Origin: Gemmatimonadota bacterium
Lineage (GTDB): Bacteria; Gemmatimonadota; Gemmatimonadetes; Gemmatimonadales; GWC2-71-9
NCBI GenBank assembly: GCA_025360265.1
Contig: JANYCP010000165.1
Location: 1 to 11,982, forward strand
DNA length: 11,982 bases
Direction: 5' to 3'
The position numbers and the translations under genes are program-made. How positions within the stretch are numbered: position 1 is the first letter of the stretch; every line of letters begins with the position of its first letter. Below are positions 7,124-11,982 of this stretch, piece by piece. The notes under the pieces are model-generated. The model was not told where the DNA came from. It was given only the letters and a program-made list of their open reading frames with translations, and searched no databases.

Positions 7124-7846
7124 CTAACGAACGGTCTCCCCCGGCGCGGGCGCTATGACGCGATCACGCATCGTTGACGGTAGCAGGGCCCGCAGCGCAT
7201 CCGGCGTCCCGGTGAGCCCTGGGAACGTTCCGTAGTGCTGCGGGATGATCCATTGCGGATTGACCAGTTCGCACGCTTTCGCTGCTTGCCGCGGACCCAT
7301 GGTGTAGAAATCGCCGATGGGCAACATCAACACAGTGGGCCGATAGATTTCCGCGATCAACTTCATGTCACCAAACACGCACGTGTCGCCCGTGTTGTAG
7401 ATGACCGTACCGTTGGGCAACTCGATCACCATGCCGCACGGGTCGCCGACGGAACGAGCTCCTCCGTCAGCTGCGCGCACTGATGAGGAGTGAAATGCCT
7501 GCGTCAGCGTGACGGTCAATCCATCTCGCGTCGCTGCACCGCCCTTGTTGAAACCGACCAGCTGCGATGCAGGCACTCCCTGCGCCGCGAGTTCCATGGT
7601 GATCTCAAGGGACGAGAGCACGGATGCGCCAGTATTGATGGCAATCGACGCTGCGTCCTCGATGTGATCAGAATGTGCGTGCGTGACAAGAATGTGGCTG
7701 GTGGTGGCCGCCAGCTCCGCCGCATTCTTCGGGGCCCTGGGATTGCCGAGGAAGGGGTCGATCAGGATTTTAGGTCCGTCAGGCGTTCCTTTCAGATAGA
7801 AGGTGGCGTGGCCGAGCCAGGTCAGGTCGAAGCCGAGGCGGGACAT
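7124..7846 (-). CDS. UPF0173-type metal-dependent hydrolase (metallo-beta-lactamase fold)
   Basis: This 240-residue protein belongs to the COG2220/UPF0173 branch of the metallo-beta-lactamase superfamily. The metal-binding motif is VTHAHSDHIED with H56, H58, D60 and H61. Further ligands are H119 in AFHSS, D154 in NTGDTCVFGDM and H204 in IPQHYGTFP. The N-terminal LTWLGHATFYL and KILIDPFLGNP are family hallmarks. There is no signal peptide, so it acts in the cytoplasm; the substrate is unknown for this family. The same frame stays open upstream to 8554, but that part is antisense to the cupredoxin gene and has no family similarity. The start at 7846 has GGAGG four bases upstream and gives the typical family length. 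It is divergent from the cupredoxin operon and probably co-transcribed with arginase. Confidence 0.93.
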   Translation of the reverse strand: MSRLGFDLTWLGHATFYLKGTPDGPKILIDPFLGNPRAPKNAAELAATTSHILVTHAHSDHIEDAASIAINTGASVLSSLEITMELAAQGVPASQLVGFNKGGAATRDGLTVTLTQAFHSSSVRAADGGARSVGDPCGMVIELPNGTVIYNTGDTCVFGDMKLIAEIYRPTVLMLPIGDFYTMGPRQAAKACELVNPQWIIPQHYGTFPGLTGTPDALRALLPSTMRDRVIAPAPGETVR

Positions 7847-7850
7847 TGGT

Positions 7851-7855
7851 CCTCC
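7851..7855 (-). promoter_or_regulatory. Shine-Dalgarno GGAGG for the UPF0173 gene
   Basis: GGAGG lies 4 nt before ATG 7844-7846. It is the strongest ribosome site in the window and decides the start against the much longer upstream open frame. Confidence 0.75.
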
Positions 7856-7927
7856 GTACTGTTTGCGATGTGTCGCCGGTGGTAAGATTGTACCATACCA
7901 TGTTGCGATGGATGCGGTACTGTCATC

Positions 7928-7935
7928 GGGAGAGG
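7928..7935 (+). promoter_or_regulatory. Purine-rich ribosome site fixing the cupredoxin start
   Basis: The stretch GGGAGAGG ends 2 nt before ATG 7938; its GGGAG core is 5 nt from the start codon. It supports 7938 over the in-frame ATG at 7908 and over the longer open frame from 7803. Confidence 0.55.
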
Positions 7936-7937
7936 CC

Positions 7938-8633
7938 ATGCTTGACCGATCTGATGCTTTTCTCGCGGTACTCGTGCTTTCCATCGCCTGCGGCGGCGAT
8001 TCCTCCGGCGTGACGACGCCACCGCCGCCACCTGGCCCGCCGCCACCTCCGCCGGCCGCGCCGGTGATTTCACTCGTCTCCGGCGACGGACAAGTTGGTG
8101 TCGCCGGTACCGTGGCGAGTGTGCCGCTTACGGTGCTGGTGACGCAAGCGGGCTCGCCGCTCGGCCAGCAAGCAGTGGTTTGGCAGACGTCGAGCGGTTC
8201 GCTTTCTCCGGCGCAGGTCAACACGTCAGCTGACGGCACGGCGAGTTCAACGTGGACGCTTGGTACAACGCCGGGCCTGCAGACCGCCAACGCATTCGTC
8301 GGCAACACATCTGGCGCGTCACTCTCATTCAGCGGGATTGGCGCTGTCGTTGCGAACGGAACACAGGTGCAGGTCGATATGTACACCGCTGGTGGATCGC
8401 GGAACGATCCGATGGCGGTGATCATCCACGCCGGCACCACCGTCACCTGGGTGTGGAGAGATGGCACGCATAGCGTGATTTCAAACGGAACGCCGAGTTT
8501 TACCAGCGGAACCAGCGCCGACACGCCGCATTCGTATGCGTTCACGTTCAACACGCCAGGGACGTATCGGTACTACTGCTTCGAACATGGGGCGCCAGGA
8601 ACCGGGATGTGGGGGATGGTGATCGTTCAATGA
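7938..8633 (+). CDS. Lipoprotein with Ig-like domain and C-terminal cupredoxin (type 1 copper) domain
   Basis: This 231-residue protein has a lipoprotein signal with lipobox LSIAC, giving C18 as the lipidated residue. Gly at +2 suggests outer-membrane sorting. The short n-region (MLDRSDAF) is unusual because it is not net positive. A proline tract (28-41) acts as a stalk. Residues about 43-136 resemble a bacterial Ig-like/invasin (Big) domain (e.g. VVWQTSSGSLSP, ADGTASSTWTLG). Residues about 143-231 are a plastocyanin/cupredoxin-like domain. Likely copper ligands are H178 in RDGTHSV, C214 and H217 in YYCFEHG, and M224 in TGMWGMVIV. The His-to-Met spacing is longer than the usual 'CxxHxxM' to 'CxxHxxxxM' forms because of a GAPGTG insertion. 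Probable role: electron transfer or copper binding at the cell envelope. It is the first gene of a three-gene operon, and its stop overlaps the next start (ATGA). Confidence 0.88.
   Translation: MLDRSDAFLAVLVLSIACGGDSSGVTTPPPPPGPPPPPPAAPVISLVSGDGQVGVAGTVASVPLTVLVTQAGSPLGQQAVVWQTSSGSLSPAQVNTSADGTASSTWTLGTTPGLQTANAFVGNTSGASLSFSGIGAVVANGTQVQVDMYTAGGSRNDPMAVIIHAGTTVTWVWRDGTHSVISNGTPSFTSGTSADTPHSYAFTFNTPGTYRYYCFEHGAPGTGMWGMVIVQ
8019..8063 (+). repeat. Proline-tract linker (CCG/CCA/CCT codon run) in the lipoprotein gene
   Basis: Almost uninterrupted proline codons encode the stalk between the lipid anchor and the Ig-like domain. Mixed codon use suggests a maintained protein feature rather than a recent slippage expansion. 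Confidence 0.7.
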
Positions 8634-9469
8634 ATGCGCGCCCGGCATTGTGGATTGTGCTGCTTGTCTCGGCTGCGGCCGTGCGACTGGGCGCACAACA
8701 GGACATCTGCACGCCGTCGCCCAATTCGCACGAAGCAAAGACGTTTGCCATTCTCTCGGTACCGATTGCCTTCACTGGCGCGCGGGCACCGGCTGTCGCG
8801 CACGGCGTATCGTTCGGTATCGAATTGGCCTCGTTGCCTGCGATCGACAGCGTCACTGCGCTGCCGACAGTTTGTCGCCCTGACAAGAAATCCGAAAACG
8901 TCCACCCGATCGCCGGCATTATTCGTCCGCGGCTTGCCGTGGCTGTGGGTGGCTTCCTGCTTGAGGCGTCATGGATTCCACCGATCACGGTCAATCAGGT
9001 CAGCGCGAGTCTGGTCGGTCTTGCCATCGCGCGGCCGTTCCGTCTGGCGGATGGCCTCTATCTCGGTTTGCGTGCGCACACGGTGGTTGGGTCGTTGCAC
9101 GGGCCGATCACTTGCGACGCCAAGGCAGTCGCTGATGCCACCAGCGAGTGCTATCACGGGACCCTCTCCGACGACCGGTGGCACCCGGGTCTCATCGGGG
9201 CGGAAGCGGTCATCGGTGCGGGCCGGGGGAACATCCGGCCACACCTGGGAGTTGGTTATACAGTGATGCACCCACGGTTTCAGGTGAACTTTACGAACGC
9301 GCAGGGATCGCACGATCAACGGCAAGTCAATGTCGACTTGCATCGTGTGGCGCTGTTCGGTGGTGTTACCCTTCGCGTGAAGCAGACGAGCCTGACGGCT
9401 GAGGCGTACGCGACACCCGAGGACGCTGTGACCGCACGGTTGGTAGTGCGGACCCTGTTGTTGAGGTAG
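8630..9469 (+). CDS. Secreted protein of unknown function, probable outer-membrane beta-barrel
   Basis: I do not recognise the family. The 279-residue product starts with a clear signal peptide (MNARPALWIVLL..., cleavage near GAQ-QD). The start at ATG 8630 overlaps the upstream TGA, indicating translational coupling; an upstream in-frame ATG (8609) would lie inside the cupredoxin gene. The mature part has many short amphipathic strands separated by turns, e.g. RPRLAVAVGGFLLEASW, ADGLYLGLRAHTVVGSL, RPHLGVGYTVMHPRFQVNF, RVALFGGVTLRV and TSLTAEAYATPEDAVTARL. This is consistent with a small 8-12-stranded barrel. It has four cysteines (27, 82, 162, 174); C162 and C174 bracket a likely surface loop and could form a disulfide. 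The C-terminus ends in Arg rather than the classic aromatic residue, so the barrel call is inference. Operon position suggests a function with the cupredoxin lipoprotein and the YceI protein. Confidence 0.8.
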   Translation: MNARPALWIVLLVSAAAVRLGAQQDICTPSPNSHEAKTFAILSVPIAFTGARAPAVAHGVSFGIELASLPAIDSVTALPTVCRPDKKSENVHPIAGIIRPRLAVAVGGFLLEASWIPPITVNQVSASLVGLAIARPFRLADGLYLGLRAHTVVGSLHGPITCDAKAVADATSECYHGTLSDDRWHPGLIGAEAVIGAGRGNIRPHLGVGYTVMHPRFQVNFTNAQGSHDQRQVNVDLHRVALFGGVTLRVKQTSLTAEAYATPEDAVTARLVVRTLLLR

Positions 9470-9471
9470 CG

Positions 9472-10044
9472 ATGCTCTCACGTCGGTACTGCAGATTGAT
9501 CATCGCAGCACTCTGCGCGTCGCCCGCCGCACTCCAGGCGCAGTCGGTTGGCGATTTCCATCTTGCTCACGGCACACTGGCGTTTGACGCCAAGGCAACC
9601 CTTGGTGCGTTCACTGGTGTGACCAACACCGTTACGGGAATGCTCACGGGCGCGGGGGAATTGAGCGGCGTGCGTGGCTGGGTCGAGGCGCCGTCGAAGT
9701 CGCTGAACACCAACAACGAGCATCGTGATCGCGACATGGCAGGATCGCTCGAGATCGAGAAATACTCCAGCATCCGGTTTGATCTCGATTCGGTGACGCC
9801 CGGCACGGTGTCCGGCGACTCCGTAGCGGTCGTACTCAGGGGTCGGTTCACGTTGCACGGCCAGACTCGTGCGGCAAGTGTGCCAGGATTTGTGTGGATC
9901 ACGCCGTCGTCCGCTCGATTCCGGGGATCTTTGCCGGTGAATGTGAAGGATTACGGCGTCGGCGGCTTGACCAAGATGCTCGGAATTCTCAAGATGAACG
10001 AGATGATCGTCGTGAGGATGGACGTGAATTTCGGCGAGAGGTGA
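9472..10044 (+). CDS. YceI-family periplasmic lipid/isoprenoid-binding protein
   Basis: This 190-residue protein has a signal peptide (MLSRRYCRLIIAALCAS..., cleavage near LQA-QS) and a single YceI-like domain filling the rest. YceI proteins form a lipocalin-like barrel; TT1927b of Thermus binds a polyisoprenoid quinone-like chain. Family marks seen are the 'FDAKATLGAFTGV...G' opening (38-50), the W/SLNTNNEHRDRDM block (70-89), LEIEKYSSIRFD (93-104), the GRFTLHGQTR hairpin (124-133) and the KDYGVGG turn (159-165). GAGG-like GAGG (9463-9466) is spaced 5 nt from ATG 9472, and only 2 nt separate it from the previous stop. Last gene of the operon with the cupredoxin and barrel proteins, which hints at periplasmic redox or quinone handling. 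The repeat terminator follows directly. Confidence 0.88.
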   Translation: MLSRRYCRLIIAALCASPAALQAQSVGDFHLAHGTLAFDAKATLGAFTGVTNTVTGMLTGAGELSGVRGWVEAPSKSLNTNNEHRDRDMAGSLEIEKYSSIRFDLDSVTPGTVSGDSVAVVLRGRFTLHGQTRAASVPGFVWITPSSARFRGSLPVNVKDYGVGGLTKMLGILKMNEMIVVRMDVNFGER

Positions 10045-10045
10045 C

Positions 10046-10098
10046 AAAGAGAAAAAGAGAAATAAGGGCGGCGTGACCCAAACTCTCTTTTTCTCTTT
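10046..10098. terminator. Bidirectional purine/pyrimidine inverted repeat between convergent genes
   Basis: A perfect 15-bp inverted repeat (arms 10046-10060 and 10084-10098) encloses a 23-nt centre that can add a GGG/CCC pairing (10066-10068 with 10077-10079). One arm is purely A/G, the other purely C/T. A second copy of the pyrimidine arm core (CTTTTTCTCTTT, 10087-10098 and 10103-10114) follows 16 bp later. Plus-strand transcripts end in a U-rich run (to 10118). Minus-strand transcripts from the M14-type gene run into the same hairpin but have no strong U-run after it. It lies exactly between the two stop codons, which fits a terminator. Confidence 0.7.
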
Positions 10099-10116
10099 CT
10101 CGCTTTTTCTCTTTTC

Positions 10117-11982
10117 TTACTTCTTTACGGGCGCGTCCCCATAAAACGTATTAAAGATGAACTTGAACGTCCCTTCCGGTTGGGCGCGGAAGGTCATCTC
10201 CGGGGCAAAGAAGTACGCCGTCCCGAGCCCGATCTGGGCCGACGCCATCGCGACGCCGTCCTTCAGATATTCCTGACCGATCGCCCATCCTGAGCGAAGC
10301 GGTTCAGCTGCGGCGAACCAGGCGATCTTCTTGACGCCCTTGGCGAGTGCGTCCGGACCAACTTTCAGCACCGCAGAATTGTCGAAGAAGACATCGGTGA
10401 GCGGGTGTGCGCCGGCCGCTGCCGGTTGCGTCGTGTCGACCGCGACCTGCAACACCGATCCGGGGATGTAGTACTTGGTGTTGGAAATTCCCGCGACCTG
10501 GTTGGTGATTGGCAAGCCGAGGTGCTGGGCGAGATCTACCGAGCTGCGTCCAACGGCAACGATGCGGCCGCCTGCCTCAAGGAATGCCTTCAGGGCCGGT
10601 ACCGTCGTATCGACGGTCATCGCTCCCTGCTGTCCTTTGTACTCGTCAGGGATCGGGAGCGTGTTGCCGCCGCGCCCGCCGCCGCCACCGCCGCCCTGGC
10701 CACGTCCGCCGCCGCTGGTGCTCGGAATACCGCCGAGGAAGACAAGAACATCAAAGTCCTTCTTGATGTCGCCGGCGTTGAGACGCGGTGCGAAGACGCG
10801 CTCGAACGGCGCTTCGTAGTGCTCGAGAATCCAGCGCGCCCAGCCGGCTGGCATGGAACCACCGTACTGATCCCACAATCCAATGCGCAACGCCTTGATC
10901 GGCGTCCCCTTGTCGGTTGCCGCTGCGGACTTGATCCATAGCGCGCGATCACGGGCGAGATCGGCGATGATCTTGGCGCTCACTGGCGTGGCCGTCACGA
11001 CAAATTCACCGTTTCCCAATCGCTCGACGCGCTGATTCGCCTTGAAGAGGCGATTCAGGGCGAGGAACGCATCGTTCGATGACGGCGAAAGCTTCCAGGC
11101 CTTTGCCTTCGAATCGAACGTTGATGGTTCCGGATGAATCTTCTCGTCCACCGCGAGCATGTTGCTCGGCATCTCCGGCAAAGCCTCAAGAATCCGGTCG
11201 AACTTGAAGCCCATCTGGAATGCCAATGTGTATCCAGCATTGTCGTATGGGCGCTTCGGCGGGCCGCCGGGATACTCAAGGTCCATCGGATGCCACTGTG
11301 GTTCGAACATGTCGAGCACGTGCGGACGGAATGCCTGGTCGCCGCGCACGACAAACGAACCCTTCGGGTAGCTGGTGCCAGCGACGGCGAAATCGGCGGT
11401 TGCGCGCTGAATCTCGATGCCGGCGTACTGGAGTGCCTGCAGGAAATCGAGCGCCTGCGCGAACTCGGGCTGGTTGGCCGGAATGATGAACGCCCGCGGA
11501 TCGCGCCGCACCGGATCGCGAAGCACGGCGGCATACGCTGCCGTGTTGCCGCCGCGCCCACCGCGTCCACCACCGGCGCCACCTGGAGCCGCGCCGCCAC
11601 GCCCGCCTGGCGCCGCGGCACCTCGGCCGGTTGCATCAGCGGCCGGCGGCGTTGCTGGAGCTGCGGTCGCATCGCCACCAACTGCCGGTGCTACTGCTGC
11701 ACCACCGGCCTTCTCCGCCGCGAGAATCGTGTTCGGGGTGGTGGTCCAGCTGTCCTTGCTGCCGCGCTCGATCGAGTTGCGGCCCATGCGCCAGAAATTG
11801 AAAAGCAGGTCTTCGCGATACTTTGACGCGAGATCGAGAATGGCACGATTCGCCGTCATCGAATAGTCGATCGACTGGCGGAAGTGCCACGGCCCCCACT
11901 GCACTGGGAAGATGCCGTCACCGCTCGGCAATTGGCGCGCGAGACTGAGCTGGATCGTTTCGGGTGTCGGGTTGCCGATCGA
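10117..11982 (-). CDS. M14-type zinc carboxypeptidase-related exported protein, N-terminus cut by window edge
   Basis: The frame is open from the right edge to TAA at 10117-10119, leaving 621 residues; the true start and presumably the peptidase M14 domain with its HxxE zinc site lie beyond the window. A TTG at 11931 is not a plausible start because the frame continues upstream with conserved-looking sequence (GNPTPETIQLSLARQLPSGD). Visible parts, numbered from the edge, are the segment with DLASKYREDLLFNFWRMG (51-68), a low-complexity Ala/Gly/Arg insert (about 93-145), RDPVRRDPRAFIIPANQPEF (155-174) with following alpha/beta sequence, and a C-terminal domain starting at ALRIGLWDQYGGSMPAGW. 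That domain contains DVLVFLGGIPS and LKAFLEAGGRIVAVG and resembles a class I glutamine-amidotransferase-like (ThuA-like) fold. A second Gly/Arg run interrupts it. Assignment to M14-type proteins comes from recalled family style and is moderately sure. No catalytic zinc residues can be checked here. Confidence 0.8.
   Translation of the reverse strand, partial: SIGNPTPETIQLSLARQLPSGDGIFPVQWGPWHFRQSIDYSMTANRAILDLASKYREDLLFNFWRMGRNSIERGSKDSWTTTPNTILAAEKAGGAAVAPAVGGDATAAPATPPAADATGRGAAAPGGRGGAAPGGAGGGRGGRGGNTAAYAAVLRDPVRRDPRAFIIPANQPEFAQALDFLQALQYAGIEIQRATADFAVAGTSYPKGSFVVRGDQAFRPHVLDMFEPQWHPMDLEYPGGPPKRPYDNAGYTLAFQMGFKFDRILEALPEMPSNMLAVDEKIHPEPSTFDSKAKAWKLSPSSNDAFLALNRLFKANQRVERLGNGEFVVTATPVSAKIIADLARDRALWIKSAAATDKGTPIKALRIGLWDQYGGSMPAGWARWILEHYEAPFERVFAPRLNAGDIKKDFDVLVFLGGIPSTSGGGRGQGGGGGGGRGGNTLPIPDEYKGQQGAMTVDTTVPALKAFLEAGGRIVAVGRSSVDLAQHLGLPITNQVAGISNTKYYIPGSVLQVAVDTTQPAAAGAHPLTDVFFDNSAVLKVGPDALAKGVKKIAWFAAAEPLRSGWAIGQEYLKDGVAMASAQIGLGTAYFFAPEMTFRAQPEGTFKFIFNTFYGDAPVKK
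10663..10713 (-). repeat. Gly/Arg-rich low-complexity insert in the M14-type protein
   Basis: Glycine codons dominate (GGGRGQGGGGGGGRGG). The run sits in a surface loop of the C-terminal Rossmann-like domain, right after GGIPST. Such inserts vary between relatives and probably are flexible loops. Confidence 0.7.
11548..11706 (-). repeat. Ala/Pro/Gly/Arg-rich low-complexity insert in the M14-type protein
   Basis: About 53 residues are almost only A, G, P, R and T, beginning at GGAAVAPAVGG and ending in GGGRGGRGGN. They separate two conserved blocks (up to TPNTILAAEKA, and from AAYAAVLRDPVRRDP). It reads as an expanded linker or loop. Confidence 0.75.

Larger units (their letters stand above)
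7847..7937. promoter_or_regulatory. Divergent control region with possible operator TGGTA-N6-TACCA
   Basis: This 91-bp region separates the UPF0173/arginase pair from the cupredoxin operon. It contains an inverted repeat TGGTA (7880-7884) / TACCA (7891-7895), followed at once by another TACCA (7896-7900). Two short direct repeats flank it: GTACTGT (7856-7862 and 7917-7923) and TTGCGATG (7863-7870 and 7903-7910). The symmetry would suit a dimeric regulator, but no regulator gene is adjacent. TTGCGA (7863-7868) resembles a -35 box; the matching -10 is unclear. Confidence 0.35.

Noticed and set aside
7847..8554. Upstream extension of the UPF0173 frame (to 476 codons)
   Set aside because: The extension is antisense to the lipoprotein gene, lacks family similarity, and the start at 7846 has a GGAGG site and the normal family length.
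8609..8629. Earlier ATG for the unknown barrel-like protein
   Set aside because: It adds MGDGDRS before the signal peptide inside the previous gene; the ATGA overlap start at 8630 gives a clean signal peptide.
10663..10713. GC-rich tandem repeats as a CRISPR or mobile-element trace
   Set aside because: Irregular triplet runs in frame inside a coding region; no spacers, terminal inverted repeats or target duplications.
11929..11931. TTG at 11931 as start of the M14-type protein
   Set aside because: The same frame continues with conserved-looking sequence to the window edge, there is no signal peptide or ribosome site, and the catalytic domain would be missing; the gene is simply cut by the window.

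Overview
The window looks like a chromosomal segment of a high-GC, didermic environmental bacterium, most likely a member of the Gemmatimonadota. This rests on gene content and style, not on a marker gene. The signs are Asp-box/VPS10-like secreted proteins with Ala/Asp/Lys linkers, M14-type exported proteins carrying Gly/Arg/Ala-rich inserts, a lipoprotein with a 'CGGD' start and a proline tract, frequent signal peptides, and weak or absent Shine-Dalgarno sites on several genes. There are no RNA genes, insertion sequences, phage genes or CRISPR arrays. Coding density is high, and the longest non-coding gap is about 100 bp.

Layout. Bases 1-4100 (minus strand) hold a tight three-gene operon, read from right to left. 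It begins with a Tat-exported GH109 family (NAD-dependent alpha-N-acetylgalactosaminidase-like) enzyme. An SSS-family sodium/solute symporter follows, overlapping it at ATGA. Last is the start of a secreted Asp-box (BNR/VPS10-like) beta-propeller protein that runs off the left edge. The simplest reading is release of an amino sugar outside the cytoplasm followed by sodium-driven uptake. At 4160-5461 (plus) an APC-family amino-acid permease diverges from this operon. It converges with a small secreted NlpC/P60 peptidase gene (5501-6070, minus).

Bases 6170-7846 (minus) carry arginase (6170-7075) and, upstream of it, a UPF0173-type metallo-beta-lactamase-fold hydrolase (7124-7846), probably co-transcribed. 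From a 91-bp divergent region a plus-strand operon (7938-10044) starts. It encodes a lipoprotein with an Ig-like domain and a C-terminal blue-copper (cupredoxin) domain, an unrecognised secreted, probably outer-membrane beta-barrel protein, and a YceI-family periplasmic lipid/quinone-binding protein. ATGA overlap and a 2-nt gap join the three. This envelope cluster (copper protein, barrel and YceI) is the least explained part of the window.

The plus-strand operon converges with a 5'-truncated M14-type peptidase-related protein (10117 to beyond 11982, minus). Between them lies a purine/pyrimidine-segregated inverted and mirror repeat that probably serves as a bidirectional terminator and could form triplex DNA.

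Nothing here is a clear defence system, mobile element or biosynthetic cluster. The best candidates for something new are the cupredoxin/barrel/YceI operon, the His-to-Gln change in the NlpC/P60 triad, and the mirror-repeat terminator.
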